From JACKCP01 sp034007295 (GTDB lineage: Bacteria > Desulfobacterota > Desulfobacteria > Desulfobacterales > JACKCP01), in the NCBI GenBank assembly GCA_034007295.1, contig JAVERC010000082.1:1-7250 (forward strand): 7,250 nt of DNA, in the 5' to 3' direction. Numbering within the stretch: position 1 is the stretch's first letter; every line of letters starts with the position of its first letter. Made by a program: the position numbers and the translations under genes. The notes below the pieces were generated by a model. The model did not search any database. It saw only the letters and a program-made list of their open reading frames with translations, and was not told the DNA's origin. Of this stretch, positions 1 to 5,290 are shown piece by piece.

Positions 1-74
1 CCTGATGGATGGTGATTTGTCCAGAAGGATCAGCGGTTTCCGAAGAAATGATAAATCCTGATGGATGGTGATTT
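1..74. repeat. Pair of 18-nt direct repeats
   Basis: The string CCTGATGGATGGTGATTT occurs at 1-18 and again, without mismatch, at 57-74, a period of 56 nt. The window begins exactly at the first copy, so more copies may lie to the left. I see no third copy to the right. The unit could be an iteron-type or protein-binding repeat, or the end of a longer tandem array, but two copies do not decide this. Confidence 0.6.
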
Positions 75-88
75 TGGAAACAAAAAAA

Positions 89-150
89 ACCAGGGCAAAG
101 CTTGTGTCTTTAATATGACTTCCAAGGTTTGTCTGGTAGTTTTTTTGTTT
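89..150 (+). terminator. Rho-independent terminator of a gene left of the window
   Basis: An imperfect stem is formed by 89-104 and 123-137. ACCAG pairs with CTGGT, CAAA with TTTG and CTTG with CAAG, giving 13 base pairs interrupted by a GG/T internal loop and one G/G mismatch. It is followed at once by AGTTTTTTTGTTTTAATT, a U-tract on the plus strand. The layout fits an intrinsic terminator for a plus-strand transcript entering from the left. No matching plus-strand gene end is visible within 1-88. Confidence 0.5.
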
Positions 151-224
151 TAATTACAGCATTTTGTTTGTACTAAAGTATAGAAACAGCTCTAGTGTTT
201 AAAATTTTGCCGAATACAAAGAAG

Positions 225-254
225 CTGTTGTTTAGGCTTCACCGCCGCAACTGA
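225..254. repeat. 30-nt hairpin repeat, copy A
   Basis: This copy begins CTGTTGTTTAGGC and ends GCCGCAACTGA. It matches copy B (363-392) at 29 of 30 positions. It folds as GTTG/CAAC (outer) and GGC/GCC (inner) with a six-base loop TTCACC and an asymmetric internal loop TTTA/G. The single difference from copy B is in the loop, so both stems are preserved. Confidence 0.6.
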
Positions 255-362
255 CTTGCGCTTTAGGCAAAAATAAATAAAGCGACTGTCACTTCTTTGC
301 AGAATAAATACGATGATCGGTGAAAATCAAAGTATTTTTCCCGGTTCCTACGACTGAATAGA

Positions 363-392
363 CTGTTGTTTAGGCTGCACCGCCGCAACTGA
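363..392. repeat. 30-nt hairpin repeat, copy B
   Basis: Second copy of the repeat at 225-254, in direct orientation 138 nt downstream. The loop reads TGCACC instead of TTCACC. All paired bases are identical. It is followed within 5 nt by the perfect CTTAAAT/ATTTAAG hairpin (397-417), which has no counterpart after copy A. Confidence 0.6.
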
Positions 393-459
393 TAATCTTA
401 AATGGGAAAAATTTAAGAAGATCGTCTCATTCGTCTGATTTAATATCGGGGAGCAATCT

Positions 460-537
460 GTGTGCATAGATCGTCCAAACGTGAGTCCGGTGAAACCGGA
501 GGCCCAAAAGCAAAATGCTAGTGGTATGAAAAACTGA
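460..537 (+). CDS. Possible 25-codon micro-ORF overlapping a GC-rich hairpin
   Basis: A GTG at 460 opens a frame of 25 codons that closes with tandem stops TGA-TAA at 535-540. GGGGAG lies at 448-453, 6 nt ahead of the GTG, a good Shine-Dalgarno position. The predicted peptide includes VSPVKPEAQKQNASG and is hydrophilic, with no membrane segment. The frame is closed upstream by a TGA at 436-438, so it is not the tail of an ORF read in from the left. The same bases form TCCGG-TGAAA-CCGGA (486-500) and AGCA-AAA-TGCT (509-519) hairpins, so a structured RNA is an equally good reading. It could also be the decayed tail of a lost gene. I recognise no family. Confidence 0.15.
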   Translation: MCIDRPNVSPVKPEAQKQNASGMKN

Positions 538-544
538 TAAACTT

Positions 545-575
545 CAAAAATAAAAGGATAAAAAAGGATTTATCC
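545..575 (-). terminator. Intrinsic terminator for the 622-1032 gene
   Basis: GGATAAA (556-562) and TTTATCC (569-575) form a perfect 7-bp stem with a 6-nt loop. Read on the minus strand, the stem is followed directly by TTTTATTTTTG. This is the downstream side of the minus-strand gene ending at 622. Confidence 0.6.
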
Positions 576-587
576 CCTTATGTTTGA

Positions 588-609
588 GGGCAGAATATTT
601 CTTCTGCCC
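588..609 (-). terminator. Perfect 8-bp hairpin just after the 622-1032 gene
   Basis: GGGCAGAA (588-595) pairs with TTCTGCCC (602-609) around a 6-nt loop. It sits 13 nt past the stop codon of the minus-strand gene and ahead of the T-tract terminator at 545-575. It lacks a T-run on its minus-strand downstream side. It is therefore probably a 3'-stabilising stem or the first element of a two-hairpin terminator. On the plus strand it is followed by AGGCAAAAAAA, which is not terminator-like. Confidence 0.4.
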
Positions 610-621
610 AGGCAAAAAAAT

Positions 622-1032
622 TTAAACGGCTTTTTTAGTTTCTTCTTGTGTTGCAGTTTTTGTAAACAACCTTGTTGATTTAAAAAGCTTTTTAGCATTG
701 TTTGTATTGTTTGCAAGTTGTTTTCCGGTGAGCGCAGCCATTTTTTGCAGCGTTCCTTCCAGAGAAACTATACTGCCTTTTAATTCTTCAAGAAGATCTA
801 CACCTTCTTGAATTGAAATATTAAGCCCCAATCCATTTCTGATCTTACCTATTTGCTGATCTGCGGCAATGGCAAGCTCGGTTAATGCCGTAGATTCTTC
901 TGTATTACAAAGAACAATTCTGTTTTTTGGATTTTTGGCGGCTTCTTGAAAAAATTCAAGCCGCTGTGCATTTATTTTTTCAAAAAATCTTTTTCTTTCT
1001 TCCTGTGTGTATGTTTTTTTTTCTTCTGCCAT
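622..1032 (-). CDS. Small hypothetical helical protein (136 aa)
   Basis: I do not recognise this protein. It has a charged N-terminus (residues 1-35, rich in E, K, R and Q, with FFEKINAQRLEFFQEAAK), a middle segment (36-75) and an amphipathic helical stretch (76-105, VDLLEELKGSIVSLEGTLQK) likely to form a coiled coil. The tail is K/T-rich. There is no signal peptide, membrane segment or metal-binding motif; the single Cys is C42. The start is supported by AGAGG on the minus strand (plus positions 1038-1042), 5 nt ahead of the ATG. It stands alone on its strand, is divergent from the NusA-like gene 93 nt away, and ends at a two-hairpin terminator. Length and composition would suit a small cytoplasmic accessory protein of a plasmid or phage, but no function can be assigned. 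That it is a real gene is fairly secure, from RBS, terminator and composition. Confidence 0.7.
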   Translation of the reverse strand: MAEEKKTYTQEERKRFFEKINAQRLEFFQEAAKNPKNRIVLCNTEESTALTELAIAADQQIGKIRNGLGLNISIQEGVDLLEELKGSIVSLEGTLQKMAALTGKQLANNTNNAKKLFKSTRLFTKTATQEETKKAV

Positions 1033-1125
1033 TTTTTCCTCTTTTCATTTTTTTGATTATTATTTTTTTATTTAAGCCCTACTACGTTATAGGAACCCAA
1101 TAAAAAACATAAAAAAAGGTACAAT
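1033..1125. promoter_or_regulatory. Divergent intergenic region between 622-1032 (-) and 1126-1914 (+)
   Basis: These 93 nt must hold start signals for both flanking genes. Visible are an AGAGG ribosome site for the minus gene (1038-1042) and AAAGGT (1115-1120) 5 nt before the plus-strand ATG. The only less AT-rich part is about 1075-1098, which contains GTTATAGGAACCC. I could not find a -35/-10 pair with acceptable spacing, so no promoter is called. The centre is a plausible place for an operator controlling both genes. Confidence 0.35.
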
Positions 1126-1914
1126 ATGAATAAAAATGTAGAAATTTTGGCAAAAAAAATTGGTTTGGATATAAATACTGTCTTTTTTTTATTAGAAGAA
1201 AGTATGATCGAAGTCTTCAGTAATTTATATGGAAATAAAGTTGTTTGCATTGCAGACGCTCCGGGGAAAAAAATAAGAGTTTCTTTTCCTTATAAAAAAA
1301 GATACGGCCATTTTGATGTAGATTTATGGGAAGATGAAGAAAATCTTTTTGTTAATTCAAGTTATGATATTGATTTTAATTTAGATAAAATAAACTCAAA
1401 TATCATAAAAGATATAAAAGAAAGTTTTTCTTATAAAATAGAACATCTTGAAAAGGAAAAATATTTTTCATTTATATATCAAAAAACAGGAGAGTTAATA
1501 GAAGGGGTTATTAGTGACATAAGAGATAATGTAATCTTAGTTGAACTGTATAATAGTAAATTCAAAGGATTTTTTGAAAAAAGGTCCTGGATAGAAAATG
1601 AAACCTATCAAAAAGGGAAAAAGTATTTTTTTATTGTTTCTGCCGTAACGAGAAAGCCTTTTAAAGTTAAGCTGATAAGAAGAAGTAAGGTTTTGACAGA
1701 AAAACTTTTTACCAAATACCTACCACCATATTTTTTTAAGTGCCTTAAAAGGATTCCAGGAACATATAGCCTTGTAGAAACAGATCATCCCATGAACGAT
1801 GAATTTTTTAAAATTCGGGAAGAAGTCAGGCTTCTTTCAGGGGATAAGCATATTGAAACTTTTCATATAAACGACACCAAAAGAAGGAAGGGTAAAGGTA
1901 GAAAAAAATGTTAA
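1126..1914 (+). CDS. Shortened NusA-like protein (NTD + S1, degenerate KH1), 262 aa
   Basis: Residues 4-34 (VEILAKKIGLDINTVFFLLE and following) match the start of the NusA N-terminal, RNA-polymerase-binding domain. Residues 88-118 match the NusA linker helix before the S1 domain. Residues 121-185 read as an S1 fold (TGELIEGVISDIRDNVILVE), followed by VKLIRRSKVLTEKLF, which fits the NusA segment after S1 (LFVTRSKPEMLIELF in E. coli, from memory). Residues 230-250 (IREEVRLLSGDKHIETFHIN) resemble the end of KH1 (LNGEKIDIVEWSDD type), but the GxxG loop is missing. KH2 and the acidic repeats are absent, and the protein ends in a basic tail (KRRKGKGRKK). NusA is normally about 350-500 aa. The family binds RNA polymerase and nascent RNA to control pausing, termination and antitermination. 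Here I infer a polymerase-targeted regulator on an accessory element. The start follows AAAGGT by 5 nt. The stop overlaps the next gene by 7 nt. The match is by eye, with low sequence identity. Confidence 0.6.
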   Translation: MNKNVEILAKKIGLDINTVFFLLEESMIEVFSNLYGNKVVCIADAPGKKIRVSFPYKKRYGHFDVDLWEDEENLFVNSSYDIDFNLDKINSNIIKDIKESFSYKIEHLEKEKYFSFIYQKTGELIEGVISDIRDNVILVELYNSKFKGFFEKRSWIENETYQKGKKYFFIVSAVTRKPFKVKLIRRSKVLTEKLFTKYLPPYFFKCLKRIPGTYSLVETDHPMNDEFFKIREEVRLLSGDKHIETFHINDTKRRKGKGRKKC

Positions 1915-2726
1915 TTTCATTTTTTTTATTTATTTTAGCTTTTATCCTATGCCGGGGGGCGTCTTATGTGGTTGGAAAAACGTGGGGATGGGAAGGATTA
2001 AAAGCATACCATTGCATATCAACTCCAATCCACGAAGCCTGTCATGCTCTAACCAGCATGTTTTTTGGTCATAAAATAACTCGTTTTGCGCCTTATTTAT
2101 TTGATAAAACGACAGGTCTGGCGGGAGTTGTGGAATTCACTTATAATAAAAATAGTATTTTTCAGATTATTGGTCTTTTTTTTTCAGCTATTGCTCCTTT
2201 TTTAATGGGAGGAACCCTTGTAATTGCGATAGCCTTTTTCTCTTTTTCTAATCCTGAAGATTTTACCTTGCAACTGGCTTATATTAAATATATTTTTATT
2301 TCTTACACAGAAGGTCAGCTTTCAAATTTTTCTTTATTTTCAATTTTTTCATATTTTTGGGGGGAATTTAAATTATTGTTTTATATACTTTTTTCATATG
2401 AAAATTTGACGAGCATTAAATTTTTTTTGGGCTTTATAGTTGTTTTTTTAATAACACCGTCAATAATGCCCTCAAGACACGACATTATCCAGGTGTCATT
2501 TTTTATAGCTTCAATCTTTATTTCATTTTTTATTTTCTTTAATTGGCTTGCGGTAAAATTTATCCATATTCCCCAATCCGTAGTAGACACCACCATTGGT
2601 TTAAATTTTTATATTTTTTTAACATCAGCTCTGGTGTGTTTTTTTCTGTTTCTTAATTTTTTGATTATTGTAACAGGAGCAGCCACCTTTACGCTGCTTA
2701 AAAAAATAAAAAAGGTGGCTACTTAG
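1908..2726 (+). CDS. Multi-pass membrane protein with HExxH zinc-protease motif (272 aa)
   Basis: The first hydrophobic segment (residues 2-22) is followed by TPIHEACHAL, an HExxH motif at 42-46, then MFFGHKITRF, the layout of membrane-embedded M50-like metallopeptidases (HExGHxxxAxxxG type). Further hydrophobic segments lie at about 84-112, 143-164, 170-186, 195-218 and 234-262. A second conserved-looking motif, TPSIMPSRHD (183-192), stands at a membrane edge. Asp192 could be the third zinc ligand, like the Asp of NPxDG in site-2 proteases, though that motif itself is absent. Such enzymes cut substrates in or near the membrane, often to release regulators. The gene starts inside the end of the NusA-like gene (ATGTTAA overlap), so translational coupling is likely. 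The coding sequence ends inside its own terminator hairpin and overlaps the convergent parB-like gene by 8 nt. Family membership is inferred from the motif and topology. Some HExxH membrane proteins are not proteases. Confidence 0.6.
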   Translation: MLISFFLFILAFILCRGASYVVGKTWGWEGLKAYHCISTPIHEACHALTSMFFGHKITRFAPYLFDKTTGLAGVVEFTYNKNSIFQIIGLFFSAIAPFLMGGTLVIAIAFFSFSNPEDFTLQLAYIKYIFISYTEGQLSNFSLFSIFSYFWGEFKLLFYILFSYENLTSIKFFLGFIVVFLITPSIMPSRHDIIQVSFFIASIFISFFIFFNWLAVKFIHIPQSVVDTTIGLNFYIFLTSALVCFFLFLNFLIIVTGAATFTLLKKIKKVAT

Positions 2727-2735
2727 TTTTCTTTT
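2681..2735 (+). terminator. Terminator hairpin inside the end of the protease gene
   Basis: AGCCACCTTT (2681-2690) and AAAGGTGGCT (2711-2720) form a perfect 10-bp stem around a 20-nt A-rich loop, followed by ACTTAGTTTTCTTTT on the plus strand. The left arm and loop encode the last residues of the membrane protein. The right arm also contains the stop codon of the convergent minus-strand gene. It probably ends the 1126-2726 transcript. On the minus strand no T-run follows the stem. Confidence 0.55.
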
Positions 2736-3660
2736 CCAGCTTTTCTTTGATTTCCAGAAGAGCCTTGGCTTCTTCCCTGGTGATCGTTATTGTGAATTCA
2801 TCTTCCGTTTCATCAATTTTTGACAAGTTCAAACGTTGGGTTATAGCTTCAAAGCTACTTCTCAGTAAGTTTTCCACTTTTTTAGGGATACGTTTTGTGT
2901 TACCTTCAACACTTTTTCTTGTCACTTTTGTCGCTTTTTTTTCTCTTTTTATTCCTTCGTTATCCTCAAACAAATTGAGAGTCTCGTATTCCTTCTTGGA
3001 ATCCGGTTCAATATCGGTTTTTTCAAGTGCTTTTTCGATGATATTGATGCAAGCCATACCATGCTCTTTAAATAATTCAAGAGCATAAGAGGCTGAAATC
3101 AAACCACCTTCGATCATACTTTTTGCTTTTTCTGGAAGATCAAGAAGAATAAGGCTGTTTGATACGTGAGAAATTGTCTTACCAACGGCATTTGCAATTT
3201 CTTGCATAGTCCAACCCCATGCCCTGTATCTTCCATAAACGGCAGCTCTTTCAAGCTGAGAAAGAGGCAATCCATCGTTGGATGTGAGAATAAGAAGGTT
3301 TTCGTCCAGCTCGTTTTTGTTCTTCAATTCAAGAACTGGTACTCGCTGAATTTCTGCCCCTTCGGATATGGCAAGCAGAATTGCTCTATGGCGGCAATGC
3401 CCGTCCCGGATCAAAACCTTCCCGTCTATGACTCTGACAACGATAGGAGGAACATAACGGCCTGCCTTGTATGAATCAGCCAAATTCCGTATATGTTGTT
3501 TTACATCTTCTCTTTCAAAGTAATCCCCTTCACCGAAAAGCCCCCTGGGATTAAACCCTTCTTGGACTTCTAATATTTCTACAGGAACGGTAAAGATGTC
3601 GTTTTTTGTGATATCGGGGATAGCTTTTTTCAAATTTTTTAAACTTTGTGCAAGTGTCAT
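2719..3660 (-). CDS. ParB/Spo0J-like protein (313 aa)
   Basis: Residues 25-120 fit the ParB N-terminal (ParB/sulfiredoxin-like) nucleotide-binding domain. NPRG (37-40) is the first box. IRDGHCRHRAILLA (84-97) is the box equivalent to GERRxRA of chromosomal ParB, here in the divergent DGHxRHRA form more common in phage and plasmid relatives. A helix-turn-helix follows at about 150-176 (TMQEIANAVGKTISHVSNSL), after the usual LERAAVYGRYR helix. The C-terminal third is charged (KREKKATKVTRK at 238-249) and ends in a helical segment (293-313) that could dimerise. ParB proteins bind parS sites, spread using CTP, and activate ParA for DNA segregation; relatives act as regulators or nucleases. Translation starts after AAAGGGA, 7 nt upstream. 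No ParA is adjacent: the nearest, at 6697, is about 3 kb away and divergent. Family assignment is secure; a role in partition is not. Confidence 0.85.
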   Translation of the reverse strand: MTLAQSLKNLKKAIPDITKNDIFTVPVEILEVQEGFNPRGLFGEGDYFEREDVKQHIRNLADSYKAGRYVPPIVVRVIDGKVLIRDGHCRHRAILLAISEGAEIQRVPVLELKNKNELDENLLILTSNDGLPLSQLERAAVYGRYRAWGWTMQEIANAVGKTISHVSNSLILLDLPEKAKSMIEGGLISASYALELFKEHGMACINIIEKALEKTDIEPDSKKEYETLNLFEDNEGIKREKKATKVTRKSVEGNTKRIPKKVENLLRSSFEAITQRLNLSKIDETEDEFTITITREEAKALLEIKEKLEKKTK

Positions 3661-3722
3661 TGAAAATCCCTTTCTTTGTGTTTTCTTGAAAAACTACAAC
3701 ATTACCATTAAAAATGCAAGGC
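3661..3722 (-). promoter_or_regulatory. Leader of the parB-like gene, sharing modules with the lipoprotein leader
   Basis: On the minus strand the leader contains GCCTTGCATTTTT (plus 3722-3710), 50 nt before the start codon, and CAAAGAAAGGGATTT just before it. Both modules recur upstream of the lipoprotein gene at 5290. TTGCAT could serve as a -35 with TAGTTT 17 nt further on as a weak -10. AAAATGC-AAG-GCATTTT (3711-3727) is also a perfect 7-bp hairpin, so the module may act as an operator or short terminator instead. Confidence 0.35.
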
Positions 3723-3727
3723 ATTTT

Positions 3728-3779
3728 ATATAAAACAAAAAAAGGTATAGCCCTGAATACATACCAGGGCTATACCTTT
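3728..3779 (-). terminator. Strong intrinsic terminator for the lipoprotein gene
   Basis: AAAGGTATAGCCCTG (3741-3755) and CAGGGCTATACCTTT (3765-3779) form a perfect 15-bp stem with a 9-nt loop. Read on the minus strand, the stem ends in AAA/TTT pairs and runs into TTTTGTTTTATA. It is the first strong stop signal after the lipoprotein gene (stop at 3827), separated from it by the IS-like hairpin at 3780-3822. A left-end hairpin of a mini-transposon is a less likely alternative. Confidence 0.75.
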
Positions 3780-3822
3780 CTGAGAAATGGGAAGCCCCCG
3801 CCTTGAGGCGGGGAGGCATCAC
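3780..3822 (+). mobile_element. IS200/IS605-type right-end hairpin, copy 1
   Basis: CCCCGCC (3796-3802) and GGCGGGG (3807-3813) form a perfect 7-bp stem with a TTGA loop, followed by AGGCATCAC. A GC-rich hairpin of this shape close to the end is typical of right ends of IS200/IS605 and of TnpB-only elements, where it also forms the 3' part of the reRNA (omega RNA). The tip is matched, inverted, at 6385. Similarity runs from CTGAGAA (3780-3786) to CATCAC. No tnpA or tnpB is present, so this is a remnant or a MITE-like end. It lies between the lipoprotein stop codon (4 nt beyond the tip) and its terminator. The GC content contrasts sharply with the surroundings. Confidence 0.55.
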
Positions 3823-3826
3823 GAAT

Positions 3827-5290
3827 CTACCAGACAGAAGGATTGTTTCTATGAAAATTCTTACTGGTTTCAAATCTCTCAAAATCTATAAAGAATCCTA
3901 TAATTTCAAAGAAATAAGGCGGGTATTGAATGTCGTTATTACTGTATTCCCAAGACCAAAACATTCTTTTTTGGGCATTTTCTGATGAAAGAAGGTTTCC
4001 TGCACTATCCCATCTAAATTGGTTATGACACATACCACTGCTATTGCTTTTTGAATCAAGAGAACATTCATGATAATCAAGAACCTTTTCGCTCCCACTT
4101 GAAAATTCCCTTACCTCTTTTACAGTACCATTATCATTAAAAAAAACAGTCTCATAAGGCATCAAAAGCATTGGAGCCGCAGAAGATTTTTTTCTGGTAG
4201 TAATGTACCCATCGCCTTTCTCAATTTCATATTCAATAGATCCAATATTATTATTGATTTTATAATCATCCCTTACCGAATCATGAAAAGCCATTGAAGC
4301 ATAATTCTTGCCCCCCACAGAGGAATATGACAACTGAAAAAGCTTTTCTGCATTATTAAAATCAAGTTCTTTCCCACCAAAACCATCATCAATTAAATTG
4401 TACTTGTTAATATTGGAAATGTGGGGTGTCCCATCAATAACCGTATAATCTAAAGCATATACAGAGCCTGAAGCCCTCTCACTCTGCATAAGAGTAGGGA
4501 GTCCATGATAAGCAGTTATAGCACTGTTTGTTTCATAAAAAAATGAAAGCCCATACTTCGTAGGAACACCTTCATCGTCATAAAAAACAACCTGGGAAAG
4601 CTTATAATTTTTTCCATAAAAAAGAGAAAACAATGACTTATTATCATGGGGTGTTTGTCCTGAATTGTCAGTGCTTTCCTTATATTGATTTTCTAAAAAA
4701 TCTTGAAATTTTTTGGGAGGACAAGGGTAACAAGGCCCTTTTTCTGCAACAATAGCAGGATTTGCATTCATTCTATCCAGAAGATTTTTAACTGATACCT
4801 GGTTAAAAAACTGGCTTGGTTCCATTGAAAAATCAAAGGCCAAGCCTTTCATTTCTGCCAAAATAGCAGAATTGATCTGAATGCCATTGGAAGGATCATT
4901 GTCCAGATCTAGTGTAAGAAGAAGGGCTAAAACATTTTTAAAATCATTGCTTTTTGGATCAGAAGCCAATCCTGATATGCTTTTCAGCGTAGCAGCTTGA
5001 ACTTCATTGCCCACCGGATAGTCTTCAGTAAGATAAAACTGTACTTTTTCTCCGGGAAAATATGAAATTTTAGATCCCTTCTCTGTTATTTCAAATTTTC
5101 CAGCTTCCATAAGTGACGTCCTATAAAGGAATCCTTCATAGGATACACTATCAAATGAGGATATAATTTTTTTTTCAGAAGGAGACGTAGGTTTTGGTTC
5201 TACCGGAGAACTTGATGACCCCCCCCCATTACAACCGAATGAAAACAAAGCAAGCCCTAAAACAACATACAATTTTTTCTTGCTAAACAT
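3827..5290 (-). CDS. Predicted surface lipoprotein with poly-G tract, unknown function (487 aa)
   Basis: The N-terminus has KKK, a hydrophobic stretch (7-18) and ALFSFGC, giving Cys20 as the likely lipidated residue, although Phe at -2 is not classical. An NGGGSSSS linker and a Pro/Lys-rich spacer (29-41) follow. Residues 104-137 contain a segment ending LTLDLDNDPSNGI, an acidic motif I know from proteobacterial lipoproteins of unknown function and possibly a cation-binding loop. A CYPCPP pair (187-192) and Cys409/Cys421 could form disulfides. Near the C-terminus FRWDSAGNLLSS (425-436) is weakly like a YD/RHS repeat, and the end is aromatic-rich (443-470). No enzyme motif is evident. Start: AGAAAGGA lies 7 nt before the ATG. 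The first 45 codons contain G9 and A9 tracts, so frame switching is possible. The tract lengths here give an open frame. It is followed by a transposon-like end and a strong terminator. Confidence 0.75.
   Translation of the reverse strand: MFSKKKLYVVLGLALFSFGCNGGGSSSSPVEPKPTSPSEKKIISSFDSVSYEGFLYRTSLMEAGKFEITEKGSKISYFPGEKVQFYLTEDYPVGNEVQAATLKSISGLASDPKSNDFKNVLALLLTLDLDNDPSNGIQINSAILAEMKGLAFDFSMEPSQFFNQVSVKNLLDRMNANPAIVAEKGPCYPCPPKKFQDFLENQYKESTDNSGQTPHDNKSLFSLFYGKNYKLSQVVFYDDEGVPTKYGLSFFYETNSAITAYHGLPTLMQSERASGSVYALDYTVIDGTPHISNINKYNLIDDGFGGKELDFNNAEKLFQLSYSSVGGKNYASMAFHDSVRDDYKINNNIGSIEYEIEKGDGYITTRKKSSAAPMLLMPYETVFFNDNGTVKEVREFSSGSEKVLDYHECSLDSKSNSSGMCHNQFRWDSAGNLLSSENAQKRMFWSWEYSNNDIQYPPYFFEIIGFFIDFERFETSKNFHRNNPSVW
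5167..5227. repeat. Two 9-nt homopolymer tracts at the start of the lipoprotein gene
   Basis: On the plus strand T9 lies at 5167-5175 and C9 at 5219-5227. In the gene these are A9 (within SEKKI, codons 38-42) and G9 (Gly22-24, directly after the lipid-attachment Cys20). Runs of this length are prone to slippage. A one-base change in either would stop translation soon after the signal peptide and linker. Confidence 0.7.

Larger units (their letters stand above)
147..459. other. Non-coding region with several hairpins
   Basis: I see no credible protein gene here. Besides the two 30-nt repeats listed separately, inverted repeats are visible. AACAGCT (185-191) pairs with AGCTGTT (223-229). CGCTTT (259-264) pairs with AAAGCG (279-284). 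AAATAC (306-311) pairs with GTATTT (332-337). CTTAAAT (397-403) pairs perfectly with ATTTAAG (411-417) around a 7-nt loop. The octamer AGATCGTC occurs at 419-426 and 468-475, and TTTAGGC occurs three times (231, 262, 370). Density of structure exceeds what the flanking coding DNA shows. A structured RNA, an origin or a protein-binding region are all possible, and I cannot choose. Confidence 0.4.

Noticed and set aside
54..61. AATCCTGA resembling an oriT nic site of the ATCCTG type
   Set aside because: The base after the nick position is not a pyrimidine, no relaxase gene is visible and the match is too short to support an oriT.
1..392. Repeats suggestive of a CRISPR array
   Set aside because: There are only two copies each of two unrelated repeats, with spacings of 56 and 138 nt, no regular spacers and no cas gene in the window.
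2381..2596. Minus-strand ORF of 71 codons inside the membrane protease gene
   Set aside because: It is antisense to a gene with a recognisable motif and topology, has no ribosome site worth noting, and arises from the A/T-rich complement.
3166..3474. Plus-strand ORF of 102 codons inside the parB-like gene
   Set aside because: It lies wholly antisense to a clear ParB domain; its composition has no family features.
3741..3822. An 82-bp mini-transposon formed by the 15-bp palindrome and the IS-like hairpin
   Set aside because: The palindrome has the stem and T-run of an ordinary terminator positioned correctly for the lipoprotein gene, and copy 2 has no similar palindrome at the matching distance.
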